A stretch of 64,000 nt of DNA. Origin: Butyrivibrio sp. AE3004 (GTDB lineage: Bacteria > Bacillota > Clostridia > Lachnospirales > Lachnospiraceae). The stretch's first letter is position 1; each line of letters starts with the position of its first letter. Below, piece after piece: positions 34,789 through 43,285 of this stretch. A program made the translations under genes and the position numbers. The notes beneath the pieces are model-generated. The model saw nothing but the letters and a program-made list of their open reading frames with translations. It made no database searches and had not been told where the DNA came from. Location: positions 2,170,001 through 2,234,000 of the forward strand of contig NZ_JNLQ01000002.1 of NCBI RefSeq assembly GCF_000703165.1, given 5' to 3'.

Positions 34789-34791
34789 TTT
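34773..34791. other. attR of the integrated element
   Basis: Second copy of the 19-bp ychF core, one mismatch to attL. GTACCA/GTGCCA-type words occur on both sides (34628-34662 and 34850-34885) and might be integrase arm sites. Confidence 0.7.
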
Positions 34792-34911
34792 CTATATATC
34801 TCCTTCTAAAAAATGTTTTATTTAAGCCATTTGTTATCTCAGCTTATTGTACCGAGTACCACGCCGGGCACCATTTTTGTACCAATTATGCGTTATGACA
34901 CATTATGACAT

Positions 34912-34953
34912 AAAAATAGCCCTGACACAGCGAATATATATTACCATGTCAGG
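34912..34953 (-). terminator. Possible terminator after nitroreductase gene
   Basis: Stem CCTGACA/TGTCAGG with a 19-base loop and minus-strand T-run. The stretch 34954-35102 otherwise holds only a small hairpin (35026-35043). Confidence 0.45.
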
Positions 34954-35102
34954 ACAGATTTGTAAAAACATGCAGTGACTTTTCCGGCACAGCGCTGCAT
35001 TAATTAACGCGGAATTTTCCGCTATACTCCTCTTCAGGAGTAAATACGGCGGCAGGTTATGACTCCTGCTTTACAATCGCCCTAAGGCTACGCCGCAATT
35101 TT

Positions 35103-35609
35103 TTATAAAATAGTTACCATTGAATCAATTGGATTCCTTTTTTTATCGCTAGATACACCTTTGAAATCGCTAGCGCGAAATCCCAAATCCAGGAAACAAA
35201 TAGGATAGATGTTTTCTGGCAGGTCAAAAACCTTCTGTGTTTTAAGAACATCATTCACTCCAGCCCAACATGTATCCAATCCTATATCTGTTGCTGCCAG
35301 CATCATATGTGTTGCTGCAATAACACCATCTGTCAAATAGCTATTTCCACCCTGAAAATTACTTGCAGCATTTTTATCGGAACATACTAGAATTACCATC
35401 GGTGCTCCATAACGGCATGGATGAACACTGTCCATCCTCTGAAGAGCTTCTCCACTTTTTAGTATATACACTCGTTGTGGTTGTTTATTAAAAGCTGTTG
35501 GTGCTAAGCGCCCCGCTTCTAGAATATATTTCACTTGATCTTCTGTTGGCTTTGTATCGCTGTACTTACGAACAGACTCTCTCTTCTGAATAACTTTATT
35601 AAATTCCAT
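35103..35609 (-). CDS. Nitroreductase family protein
   Basis: FMN-dependent oxidoreductase of 168 residues, typical for short NfsA/FRP-like members. Features: KRESVRKYSDTKPTEDQ at the N-terminus (FMN phosphate binding), EAGRLAPTAFNKQPQRV, and DGVIAATHMMLAATDIGLDTCWAGV in the middle, the cofactor-contact helix. Probably a NAD(P)H-dependent reductase of nitro compounds or quinones; the substrate cannot be read from sequence. It was the neighbour of ychF before the element came in. Confidence 0.9.
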   Translation of the reverse strand: MEFNKVIQKRESVRKYSDTKPTEDQVKYILEAGRLAPTAFNKQPQRVYILKSGEALQRMDSVHPCRYGAPMVILVCSDKNAASNFQGGNSYLTDGVIAATHMMLAATDIGLDTCWAGVNDVLKTQKVFDLPENIYPICFLDLGFRASDFKGVSSDKKRNPIDSMVTIL

Positions 35610-35804
35610 ATCTATAATCTCCTTTGCTACATTGATTCTGTTATTTAAAAGATATGTCAGTTATTCAAAAAATCCAAAACTCCACAGTAACATAGCAAAT
35701 TTCATGAATCTCGTTCCTCCGGCGAATTTACTAAGTATGACATCTTAAATGAAATTTCAGAAACACGCATTTACTGCGGGTTTCGTGAGAATATGATTCA
35801 GGAG

Positions 35805-35879
35805 TCAACCAAGCCCCATCGACGAAGTCGATTTAAATTGGCTTGGTTGATGCATTCTTGAACTTTATGTTCAAGAATG
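35805..35879. repeat. Two adjacent hairpins in a gene-free stretch
   Basis: An 11-bp stem (35805-35815 with 35840-35850) containing a nested inner stem (35818-35832), then a second 11-bp stem (35853-35863 with 35869-35879). The stretch 35610-35944 has no gene I can support. Confidence 0.6.
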
Positions 35880-35944
35880 TATAAGTTAAATAACTCATCC
35901 TCAATTATACGGGATGAATTTTAAAAATGTCAGTGAAAATTTTC

Positions 35945-35976
35945 TTACTTTATGCACGAAGATGATGAATTCTTTG
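35945..35976 (+). mobile_element. 32-bp relic of the IS91-like acidic gene
   Basis: Matches the end of the small acidic gene (compare 38190-38221) with one mismatch, then breaks off at the IS200-like end. A third, older IS91-like copy was apparently destroyed here. Confidence 0.6.
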
Positions 35977-36129
35977 TATTAAATCATAACCACCCGTCCA
36001 ACGGGTGGTTTGCTCGCCCCTATAAGGGGCAGTTACCGGCCAGCGCCTAAAGACGCTGGCTTTCACTTTGTTCAAGCCTTTAACGCCTTTGACTCGTCGC
36101 AGCCCTTGAAAGGGCGCTTGTAATACCGG

Positions 36130-36585
36130 CTACCCCTTGAAGGGGTCCTCATACTCTTTCACACTCAGTTTATCCATTGCTATATCATGTTTTTCTTGTT
36201 CCTGAATGTACTTCTTTATTGTCGCCTCATTAAGTCCCACTGTACTTACATAGTATCCCTCTGCCCAGAAATGTCTGTTTCCAAACTTATATTTCAAATT
36301 TGCGTGCTGATCAAATATCATCAGCGCACTCTTTCCTTTTAGATATCCCATAAACTGTGATACGCTAAGCTTTGGTGGAATACTAACCAGCATATGTACG
36401 TGATCTGGCATTAAGTGTCCTTCTATAATCTCTACTCCCTTATAAGCACAAAGCTGTTTCAAGATATCTCTTATACTTGCCTTGTATTGATTATAGATTA
36501 TTTTTCTCCTATACTTTGGTGTGAACACTATGTGGTACTTACACATCCATTTAGTGTGTGCTAAACTATTTGCCTTATTGGCCAT
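36130..36585 (-). CDS. tnpA: IS200/IS605-type transposase TnpA
   Basis: Y1 HUH single-strand transposase of 151 residues from ATG at 36585 (a GTG nine bases earlier is possible). It has CKYHIVFTPKYRRKIIYN at the start, the HUH motif in MPDHVHMLVSIPP, GNRHFWAEGYYVSTVG, and catalytic Tyr in IKKYIQEQEKH. Full length and intact. It excises and inserts as single-stranded DNA at the subterminal hairpins. Confidence 0.93.
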   Translation of the reverse strand: MANKANSLAHTKWMCKYHIVFTPKYRRKIIYNQYKASIRDILKQLCAYKGVEIIEGHLMPDHVHMLVSIPPKLSVSQFMGYLKGKSALMIFDQHANLKYKFGNRHFWAEGYYVSTVGLNEATIKKYIQEQEKHDIAMDKLSVKEYEDPFKG

Positions 36586-36586
36586 T

Positions 36587-36654
36587 AAAATCACCTTTCC
36601 TTTCGTTATAATTTAGGCTTGAACATCCAAAATTATAACGGAAAGGTGATTTTT
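36587..36654 (-). promoter_or_regulatory. 5' leader hairpin of tnpA
   Basis: Arms 36587-36613 and 36631-36654 pair over more than 20 bases and cover the ribosome binding site and bases before ATG. In IS200 such a leader hairpin stops incoming transcription and hides the ribosome binding site, keeping transposition low. Confidence 0.8.
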
Positions 36655-36829
36655 TTGTATAACAAACACCGCGCACCCGCATAGCGGGTGGTTGATATTT
36701 CGCACGCTTCGCGAGCTCAACTGGGTCACGACCCATAATAAAAAAAGTGCCTACGGCACCTCAACTCCCCTGCCCCTCACTCATGAGGGGTGGGGTTGTT
36801 TTTTGCCTCAACTCATTCATAATGAATTT

Positions 36830-38047
36830 ATGAAACGAAATACTCTACAAGATTTATTCCGCGATCATTATGAAGAAATTCAATATACTCTTCACCCCCG
36901 CAAGACCGAAATGGAAAACATCGATAAGATGATCAATTGCGGGGATCCTGCCTATGGCGGCGCCATGTACGGCTGCCCTGATTGTGGTACTCTCAAATTT
37001 GTTCCCTTTCGTTGTCATTCTAGATTCTGCCCTACATGTGGTGCCATGTATTCACAAAAGCGTGCTCAGGCTATGTCATTTAAGCTCATAAACTGTCAGC
37101 ACCGTCACTGCGTATTCACCATATCAAAAGAATTACGCCATTACTTTCTCGAAGATCGTGACCTTCTTAATTGTCTTTTTGAAGCTACCAGCAGTGTTAT
37201 TAACCGGATGTTCTACAAAATCAACAAGAGTCAGAACTTTACACCTGGTTACATCCTTGTTCTTCACACATTTGGTCGTCCTTTGGAATGGAATCCTCAT
37301 ATCCACTGCCTCATATCTGAAGGTGGTGTTGGAGACACCGGCTTCTGGCGCAAAGTAAAGTTCTTCAGTTACCCCTATATGCGCCATGCTTTTCAGACTG
37401 CTCTTCTGAATCTAATGGAAGATCGTATTACTGATCCCAATAAGAAAGCATTGTTTAAAAAAGAAAAAGCTCTCTCCTACAAAAATCAGAAAGAAGGCTT
37501 CTATGTCTATGGCAAACCCACTCTCGCTGACAGACGTACTGTTGCTAAATATATAGGCAGATATCTTGGTCGTCCTGTAATCGGGCTCTCAAGAATTGAC
37601 TCTTATGATAAAGAGCATGATACTGTTACTTTCCACTACAACAGACATGAGGACGAAGTCCTTGTCACCGAGACCATACCTTCAATGGAATTCATCAAAC
37701 GTCTTATACAGCACATACCAGAAAAAGACTTTAAGATGATACGTTATTATGGCGTGTATGGTCGTCATAGGGAGTCAGACAAAAAACTTTACCGTCTGAT
37801 TCATCCTTCCAAAAAGCCATTCTTTAAATCATTCCTTCAATGGCGTTCAGGTATCCTGTCAGCATTCGGATATGATCCATTAAGTTGTCCCAAATGCAAC
37901 AGCACCATGAAATTTCTTGAGTTGCGCTTCAACCACAAACGTGTTTCTCTCGAAGACTTATACGAAAAGACAATGGGAAAATGCCGTCCCAAGAGCAGAG
38001 CTCCGTCTACAAAAATCGGCATTGTTCCCTCGTATTCCTGCGCATGA
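36830..38047 (+). CDS. IS91-family rolling-circle transposase
   Basis: Y2-type HUH transposase of 405 residues from ATG at 36830. An N-terminal zinc finger has CPDC (about 49-52) and CHSRFCPTC (about 62-70); the HUH motif is NPHIHCLI (about 155-162); two tyrosines lie in AKYIGRYLGRP (about 239-249); the C-terminal part is conserved Y2_Tnp. It transposes by rolling-circle replication from one end, which explains one-ended copies such as 13672-14333. No strong ribosome binding site is visible. All motifs are intact. Confidence 0.93.
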   Translation: MKRNTLQDLFRDHYEEIQYTLHPRKTEMENIDKMINCGDPAYGGAMYGCPDCGTLKFVPFRCHSRFCPTCGAMYSQKRAQAMSFKLINCQHRHCVFTISKELRHYFLEDRDLLNCLFEATSSVINRMFYKINKSQNFTPGYILVLHTFGRPLEWNPHIHCLISEGGVGDTGFWRKVKFFSYPYMRHAFQTALLNLMEDRITDPNKKALFKKEKALSYKNQKEGFYVYGKPTLADRRTVAKYIGRYLGRPVIGLSRIDSYDKEHDTVTFHYNRHEDEVLVTETIPSMEFIKRLIQHIPEKDFKMIRYYGVYGRHRESDKKLYRLIHPSKKPFFKSFLQWRSGILSAFGYDPLSCPKCNSTMKFLELRFNHKRVSLEDLYEKTMGKCRPKSRAPSTKIGIVPSYSCA

Positions 38048-38074
38048 TAAAATCATGCTACAGGAGGAACAGCC

Positions 38075-38239
38075 ATGGCTAGTAAAGAACTAATAGCAAA
38101 GCTTAGAGAGAAATACATCCAGAATCCGCCGGAAGGCATGTCGGCGAATGAAATCCGCGAGATGGACGATGAAGACCTTCTCGATATGGATTACTTTATG
38201 CATGAAGATGATGAATTCTTTGATGAGGTAGATTGGTAA
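38075..38239 (+). CDS. Small acidic protein of the IS91-like element (copy 2)
   Basis: Same 54-residue protein as at 14070-14234. AGGAGG eight bases before ATG, 27 bp after the transposase stop. Its C-terminal 25 residues contain about 13 Asp/Glu. Because it lies inside the element and is kept intact in both copies, it is probably expressed; function unknown. Confidence 0.7.
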   Translation: MASKELIAKLREKYIQNPPEGMSANEIREMDDEDLLDMDYFMHEDDEFFDEVDW

Positions 38240-38330
38240 TTCATAACCAACATACCTCCGCTTTGCGTGGCCCGGTCTTGCCGGGCCTTTTAATTCAAGG
38301 TTTCGCCGCCAAGGCGAAATTTCCTATTAA

Positions 38331-38374
38331 ATAAAAAAAGACTGTGCCCTCTTTTTTAGAAGGCACAGTCTTTT
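38331..38374 (-). terminator. Terminator after chemotaxis receptor gene
   Basis: Stem AGACTGTGCC/GGCACAGTCT with minus-strand T-run. Its T-tract is the insertion point of the IS91-like right end. Confidence 0.85.
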
Positions 38375-38389
38375 GACACTCACATCTTT

Positions 38390-39925
38390 TTAATTATTTA
38401 GAAGACGATTAATCTCATCAACCATGTCATTGATTGCACTAGCCTGCTGTGCAACATGCTCAGTATTTGTAGCATTATTTCCAGCCATGGTACTGATAGC
38501 CACAAACTGCTCGTTCTCACTTCTGATACTCTCTGCGATATTCCGGTTAATCTCAACAGTTTTTTTGATGATTTCTGACTGGCGTTTATGTGCCTCATTC
38601 ATCTCTTCAATTGCATTAACCGAATCATTCAACATTGTAGTCATTTCACTTATGTCGCCAAATACTGTCTTAAACTGTTCATTCTGTTCAGCAAGCTTAT
38701 TGGCATTTATCTCAACCTGTCCTGTAATCTCTTCTACGTTCTTCTGAACTCTTTCAATTATTGCACCAACGTCCTTAAGTGAGCTCTGCGTGTCTTCTGC
38801 AAGCTTACCAACTTCAGTTGCTACAACAGCAAATCCCTTTCCAGCATCACCCGCTCTTGCGGCCTCAATTGAAGCATTAAGAGCAAGAAGGCTTGTTGAT
38901 GACGAAATTCCCTGAATAAGTTCAAGCGTTGTTCCAATTTCTTCTACTGCCTTTAGAAGTCTGTCTGCAATATCTGTTGTAACTGCCATAGAATCAGAAA
39001 CTTCAGAATTTATTCCCTGAAGATCATTTAATGATTTCTCATTTTCTTTTGACTTCTTAAGAAGGTTGTCAGATGTCTTCTCAACAGTCTCAACATTTTC
39101 TTCTACAATGCTTGCGCAATCATTAAGCTCTGACAAGTTTGCCATACTCTCATCTGCTTTATTACCAAGAATATTACTGTTTTTAACAAGCTCATCACTT
39201 GTTGCTGATAGCTCTTCTGCTGAAGCGCTCTCACTTGATGAGATATCCAAAAGAGTTGCTCCTGCAGTTACCATCTTGGAAGATATTGAACGAACAGCAT
39301 CCATAACACCTGTAACACGCCTGTTGTTCTCTTCAAGCTCATCCTTTTTGGCAGTAATCAAAAAGTGTGAAACAAAGAATAAGAACATTACAAGGCCGGC
39401 TAACGAAAGCACAAGGCCTACAACACACATGATTACATCTGTAATAAAGAGTTCGTCTTTTACTGGCAAAAGAGCTGTGCCTCTGACAAACCATGCAACA
39501 AACATAGAAACAATACAAATACTGCCGGTAACGGACAGTAGCTTAATATCCATAAAGAATCCGATAAGTATCAGGAAGAAACATAAAAATCCCCAGAATG
39601 TTCTGGTCGGAACCATGTAAATAATGTAGTTCCACTGAAGGATAAGAACAACTGAGCAGAAAATCTTTCCTATTTGAAGTTTTCCATCTTTTAAATATCC
39701 ATCTTCATCAAATGAAGACTTAAGAATCAGCATTCCTGTAATAAAGAAACACACATCCATGATACCGAAAATTATTACTGCGATCCAAGGGATAACCTGA
39801 TAAAAGCCAATTGTCTTTTCTACTATGAACATTGCTGTAGCAAACATACAGGCCGATACCAGTGCAGTAATACCCCATTTAAAAACCGCAGACAGGTATA
39901 CTTCAAAAGCAGATTTTTTATTCAT
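38390..39925 (-). CDS. Methyl-accepting chemotaxis protein
   Basis: A 511-residue receptor. The first 190 residues form five to six transmembrane helices without a large extracellular sensor; then comes a long cytoplasmic signalling domain with the hairpin tip [34 protein letters not shown] near residue 345 and flanking heptads ([17 protein letters not shown]). It should control a CheA kinase at the cell membrane, perhaps reading membrane state or energy. No che genes lie nearby. GGAGGTAATTATC precedes ATG. Confidence 0.93.
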   Translation of the reverse strand: MNKKSAFEVYLSAVFKWGITALVSACMFATAMFIVEKTIGFYQVIPWIAVIIFGIMDVCFFITGMLILKSSFDEDGYLKDGKLQIGKIFCSVVLILQWNYIIYMVPTRTFWGFLCFFLILIGFFMDIKLLSVTGSICIVSMFVAWFVRGTALLPVKDELFITDVIMCVVGLVLSLAGLVMFLFFVSHFLITAKKDELEENNRRVTGVMDAVRSISSKMVTAGATLLDISSSESASAEELSATSDELVKNSNILGNKADESMANLSELNDCASIVEENVETVEKTSDNLLKKSKENEKSLNDLQGINSEVSDSMAVTTDIADRLLKAVEEIGTTLELIQGISSSTSLLALNASIEAARAGDAGKGFAVVATEVGKLAEDTQSSLKDVGAIIERVQKNVEEITGQVEINANKLAEQNEQFKTVFGDISEMTTMLNDSVNAIEEMNEAHKRQSEIIKKTVEINRNIAESIRSENEQFVAISTMAGNNATNTEHVAQQASAINDMVDEINRLLNN

Positions 39926-40104
39926 TGATAATTACCTCCTGAGATAAATGGTTTATGTTAACTAGATTGTCACAACTATTTTACTAAATTCCGAAAATTC
40001 TCATAAGTAAATATCTCTGAAATTATTATTAAAAAACTCTGCGTTTAAATAAATTATTTATTTCACCTTGTATTACCTGTCTTTCCAGCATTTAATTGCA
40101 TTCG

Positions 40105-40371
40105 TTATTTAAAATTTACTAAAATCCATTCACCTTTTTTATTTGAGCCCACTCTCTTGACTACGCCCTTTTCAATCAGCTTTTGTAGTTCTCTTTTAAC
40201 AGTAGCTTCAGAGCAGCCAAGTTTGTCTCCCATCTCTTTTCTTGTCATATCAGATCTCTGACGAAGCAAATCTATAATTTGCTGCCCCCTTTTTTCCAAT
40301 TTTATCGGGTCATTTATCGGGTCATTTACCTGGTTATCGTGACCCTGTAAAAACTTGCCACTGATATGCAT
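40105..40371 (-). pseudogene. Winged-helix C-terminal fragment of an AlbA_2/RecG-like regulator
   Basis: 88 codons; the protein-like part is VNDPINDPIKLEKRGQQIIDLLRQRSDMTRKEMGDKLGCSEATVKRELQKLIEKGVVKRVGSNKKGEW, a winged helix of the kind that ends AlbA_2/HATPase_c_4 regulators. The N-terminal domains are absent, so it is a remnant. A similar remnant lies at 44102-44342. Confidence 0.6.
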
Positions 40372-40407
40372 CTCTCTATTATGGAGTTCATGTTTCTCAT
40401 AAAAGAT

Positions 40408-40445
40408 AAAGAGCTGTCATTCTTGTTTAAGAACAACTGCTCTTT
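40408..40445 (-). terminator. Terminator-like hairpin R3
   Basis: Stem AAAGAGCTGTCATTCTTG/AAGAACAACTGCTCTTT; member of the R1-R4 family that shares AACTGCTCTxTATGTAA. Confidence 0.55.
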
Positions 40446-40511
40446 ATGTAAAAAGTTGGTGAAATTAGTAGCCCTAGGACTACCCGCGTGATAATGCCGA
40501 ATTTTTAGTTT

Positions 40512-40687
40512 CTACGCCCCAAAAACGCCTATCTTAGGTGAATACTTATTTCCTTTATTATTTTGTACTATTACAACAGGACGTTCACCTCTCTGCACAG
40601 ATCCGATATTTTCACCAAGATCTGCTAAGTATATATCTCCTCTACTTACTTGATAGTTAATTCTTTTAATTCATCCCAACTAAACAT
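40512..40687 (-). pseudogene. mazF/pemK toxin remnant
   Basis: Minus strand encodes [16 protein letters not shown], then [20 protein letters not shown] and stops at TAG (40512). This is the characteristic N-terminus of MazF RNases. A frame change separates it from the presumed ATG at 40687, and the C-terminal two thirds, with catalytic residues, are missing. Not functional. Confidence 0.8.
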
Positions 40688-40700
40688 TTTCCACCTTTTT

Positions 40701-40742
40701 GCATAATTAAAGGGTTCTGTCGCCAGAACCCTTTAATTATGC
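40701..40742. repeat. Perfect 19-bp hairpin
   Basis: A 19-bp stem without mismatch and a 4-base loop (TCGC); A/T flanks on both sides suggest a bidirectional terminator. It lies immediately behind the mazF remnant start. Confidence 0.75.
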
Positions 40743-40982
40743 AGCTATATTTATTCTGCTCATATTTAACGTCTCCGCAGCGGAGAAGCCAGGAGCTGCG
40801 CCCGACATAACTTTTCTGTTCATATATTATAATGCTATTCATTATTCCCGTCAACGAATCACACACAAATGGACCTAGGGGACGGTTTGTGGTCCATTAT
40901 ATGGCTCAAAGTTCTGGTGTTTTAATCTTGTTTATATGAAACTACGCCTATGGATGCTATTTTTTTATTCAGATACATTCAT

Positions 40983-42236
40983 TTAGATTTCCATGCTATC
41001 TGGATTTAGAAGAAAATCATAAACACTCATTACCAATATGCCTTCATCATTATAAAGCGGTGCCACAGCATCCTTTGTAATTATAATTTTTTTAAATCCA
41101 TCGCCTGTATTCACTAATGAGCGTTGTTCCTGTTCCATCTTTTCTTTATCAGGCAACGCATAGGCTGATTGAATATAAAATCTCTTTGAACCTTTGTTGC
41201 AGACAAAATCCACTTCCAACTGTTTTCGGATCTTCTTACCATTTTTGTCAACTTCATTCATCACGACAACACCAACGTCCACATTATATCCACGAACTTT
41301 TAATTCATTAAATATAATGTTTTCCATTGCATGAGTCTCCTCCACCTGTCTAAAATTAAGTCTCGCATTTCTAAGTCCCATATCGGTAAAATAATACTTC
41401 GATGGAGTACTAATGTATTTTTTACCCTTGATGTCATATCGAATTGCACTATCAATAAGAAATGAATCTTTAAGGTAATCTATATATTTGATTATGGTTT
41501 CTTTGCTTATAGTCTTGTTTTTAACACTTTTAAAAGTCGCAGATAACTTGCTTGGATTCGTAAGCGATCCAATTGCTGAGGATAAAATGTTCAGAAGTTC
41601 TTCTAACTCTGCCTTATTTCGTATATTATTTCTTCCAGTAATATCAGAAATATAGGTTTCCTCAAATAGAGATTTTAAAAAATCAGATTTTTGATCAGCC
41701 GTTTCAAAGCCTAGCACAAGCGGTATCCCACCGAACAGCACATAATCCCTCCAGCCTTCCTGTTTGTCACCGTCATATACACTCATAAATTCACTATATG
41801 TTAACGGATACATATGAACTTCATCCCCACGTCCACGAAATTCAGTAATAATATCTTTTGACAGAAACTTGGCATTACTTCCCGTTACATATACATCCAC
41901 ATTTTTCTTTCTTCCGAGGCTATTAAGAACTGATTCAAAATCATCGAGCATCTGAACTTCATCTAATAAAACGTAATACATTTCATTATCAGCGATTTTT
42001 TCCATCAGATATGGAAATAAAACTTCAGGATCTCGATACTTTCTATTCTCAAAAGAGTCAAATGCAATCTCAATAATATGGTTTTCATTAACTCCTTCAT
42101 TTACCAGATACTCTTTAAAAATATTAAATAAAAGGTACGATTTCCCACATCTTCGCATACCTGTTACAACCTTAATTAGTCCGTTATGTTTTTTTGAAAT
42201 AAGCTTATTCAAATATATATCTCTACGTATTTCCAT
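40983..42236 (-). CDS. AAA ATPase with DUF4143 domain
   Basis: A 417-residue protein from ATG at 42236 (the frame is open 15 codons further, into the palindrome). AAA_14 domain with Walker A GMRRCGKS near residue 26, Walker B YYVLLDEVQ near residue 90, sensor TGSNAKFLS, and a C-terminal DUF4143 part (about 195-380) with LEVDFVCNKGSKRFYIQSAYAL, which resembles a PD-(D/E)XK core. The family is abundant in gut anaerobes; role unknown, possibly defence or DNA transactions. Two palindromes upstream may be its operators. Confidence 0.85.
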   Translation of the reverse strand: MEIRRDIYLNKLISKKHNGLIKVVTGMRRCGKSYLLFNIFKEYLVNEGVNENHIIEIAFDSFENRKYRDPEVLFPYLMEKIADNEMYYVLLDEVQMLDDFESVLNSLGRKKNVDVYVTGSNAKFLSKDIITEFRGRGDEVHMYPLTYSEFMSVYDGDKQEGWRDYVLFGGIPLVLGFETADQKSDFLKSLFEETYISDITGRNNIRNKAELEELLNILSSAIGSLTNPSKLSATFKSVKNKTISKETIIKYIDYLKDSFLIDSAIRYDIKGKKYISTPSKYYFTDMGLRNARLNFRQVEETHAMENIIFNELKVRGYNVDVGVVVMNEVDKNGKKIRKQLEVDFVCNKGSKRFYIQSAYALPDKEKMEQEQRSLVNTGDGFKKIIITKDAVAPLYNDEGILVMSVYDFLLNPDSMEI

Positions 42237-42256
42237 ATTGTTCCACCCATTACTTA

Positions 42257-42291
42257 TTGAACAAAAATGCGGAATCCGCATTTTTGTTCAA
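42257..42291. promoter_or_regulatory. 35-bp palindrome before the AAA ATPase gene
   Basis: TTGAACAAAAATGCGGA/TCCGCATTTTTGTTCAA arms around one central base. It lies 21 bp before ATG and includes an in-frame upstream ATG. Likely operator or cruciform. Confidence 0.65.
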
Positions 42292-42333
42292 TAGAATTTT
42301 ACATCATAGGAATAGCTTATTCAACACTCTAAT

Positions 42334-42366
42334 CGACATTTTTGCGGATTCCGCATTTTTGTTCGA
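42334..42366. promoter_or_regulatory. Second copy of the palindrome
   Basis: CGACATTTTTGCGGA/TCCGCATTTTTGTTCG, sharing the core with the site at 42257-42291. The rest of 42367-42580 has no gene I can support. Confidence 0.6.
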
Positions 42367-42581
42367 TACAGATCAAATTTTCCGACACTGTTGGTAAAAT
42401 CTTAGAAACACTATGTACTCTTCGCGCTTTTATGAGTGACTTTTTGTTTCTATACACATTTTTATGCAAAAAGACCTCGCCACATCACTGCAGCATGTTC
42501 AAAAATAATGAAAAATGACTTCGTGCCAAGCGGTCTCTATACGCCATATGCTGATATCGGCATAATCTGCCTGCTTTTATG

Positions 42582-42629
42582 AAAAAACATCCCACACTCT
42601 TATATACTTTTAAGGGTGTGGGATTTTTA
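42582..42629 (-). terminator. Terminator after TraG remnant
   Basis: Stem ATCCCACACTCT/AGGGTGTGGGAT (one mismatch) and minus-strand T-run. Confidence 0.8.
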
Positions 42630-42643
42630 AATTTTAATGGTAT

Positions 42644-43018
42644 TTAGAAGATCTTTACGGACTTCTTCAAAAACTCATTTACATAAGTCAGCTTATAATG
42701 AGGATGCTGAGTAACATCATATTTATCAGAAAGAAATGGCCTTACTCCGCGAAGCTGCAGGATGCATTTGCCGCCATCCATAACAGCAAGCTCATCCATG
42801 GTCATAAGCTCTTTTCCGGTCTTCTGGTAGTTCATGGAATAGGATGGATTATTGCCGCGGCTCTCACCGGTGTTGTACATGTCGATAGTTTCTTTTCCCA
42901 GCATCTGGCTGAGGTCCTTAAGAGTAGTCTGCTCGGTACCACCGAGAAAGAGCTGTGAATCCATGTTCCCTATGATGGTATCGCAGTTGTCTTTGTACAA
43001 AGCCTTTAGCTGTGACTT
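42644..43018 (-). pseudogene. C-terminal remnant of a TraG/VirD4-type coupling protein
   Basis: About 125 codons: LKALYKDNCDTIIGNMDSQLF, LGGTEQTTLKDLSQMLGKETI, SMNYQKTGKELMTMDELA, QLRGVRPFLSDKYD and HPHYKLTYV, the end of a conjugative coupling ATPase as found in Tn916/Tn1549-like elements. The P-loop part is absent. At its 5' side it is joined, out of frame, to a duplicated 5' end of the coiled-coil gene. It shows that a conjugative element was once here. Confidence 0.85.
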
Positions 43019-43187
43019 CTTTCTTTTTTGTGGTATCCGCGCCGGATGCCTCATCTCTCTTGATCTCAGCATCCAAAACACCGGCTTTACCATCCATCTG
43101 CTTTTTCACTCCCTGCTGAAGCTGTATCTGTTTCATGGATGTACTGGCAGATATAAGAGACTGAGTCATAACATTTGTTAAAGCCAT
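42918..43187 (-). pseudogene. Duplicated 5' end of the coiled-coil gene, fused out of frame to TraG
   Basis: The first 56 codons are the same as in 30267-30878 (block 43019-43187 matches 30710-30878 at a fixed offset of 12309). The frame then runs into TraG DNA in another frame for 33 codons. GGAGG precedes ATG. A short hybrid protein may be made but should have no function. Confidence 0.8.
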
Positions 43188-43221
43188 TACACACACCTCC
43201 TTGTATTAAATAATGGAAGTT

Positions 43222-43248
43222 CTGATCCCACATAGCTTCTGTAATCAT
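43222..43248 (-). pseudogene. First nine codons of a deleted system 2 kinase
   Basis: The sequence after the duplicate regulator is the same as that of 32479-32505 up to codon nine of the kinase, then breaks off. The rest of the kinase gene is gone. Confidence 0.8.
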
Positions 43249-43285
43249 TTATTCTCTTAACCTCTATAAATTATGGAAAAGCTGC

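Larger units (their letters stand above)
12243..34791. mobile_element. Integrated element of about 22.5 kb in the 5' end of ychF
   Basis: The boundaries are the attL/attR repeats. At the right end an ideal ribosome binding site, ATG and the first five ychF codons are left behind, joined to unrelated sequence; at the left end ychF is intact with a new leader. This is what insertion between codon 1-5 and the rest of a gene would produce. Cargo: tyrosine integrase, IS91-type fragment, KTR protein, two LytTR systems, ABC exporter with its regulators, XRE/ImmA/PIN operon and seven or more unfamiliar proteins. No relaxase, coupling protein or pilus gene is visible within, so it is an integrative or formerly mobilisable element, not a complete conjugative one. 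Some cargo could have entered separately. Confidence 0.7.
35985..36695 (-). mobile_element. IS200-like insertion sequence
   Basis: Bounded by two related subterminal hairpins with ACCCG...CGGGTGGT (35989-36009 and 36674-36690), the imperfect palindromes that TnpA recognises. Carries only tnpA, no tnpB, so it is of the IS200 type. Exact ends are not fixed by a duplication, as IS200 makes none. Confidence 0.75.
36700..38338 (+). mobile_element. Complete IS91-like element
   Basis: Contains the full transposase and the acidic small gene. The right end at 38338 is defined by the partial copy at 13672-14333 and lies in the A-tract of the terminator of the chemotaxis gene. Two hairpins precede it (near 38271-38288 and 38303-38320). 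The left end is uncertain, close to the IS200-like element. Confidence 0.75.

Noticed and set aside
12243-34791. Calling the element a complete ICE
   Set aside because: No relaxase, coupling protein, VirB4 or pilus gene lies between the att sites; the TraG piece is outside, at 42644.
34620-34890. A second, tandem integrative element right of attR
   Set aside because: GTACCA-type words occur on both sides of attR, but no third copy of the ychF core and no second integrase were seen.
40666-40866. Minus-strand 66-codon frame
   Set aside because: It runs through the perfect hairpin 40701-40742 and the mazF remnant start; no coding character.
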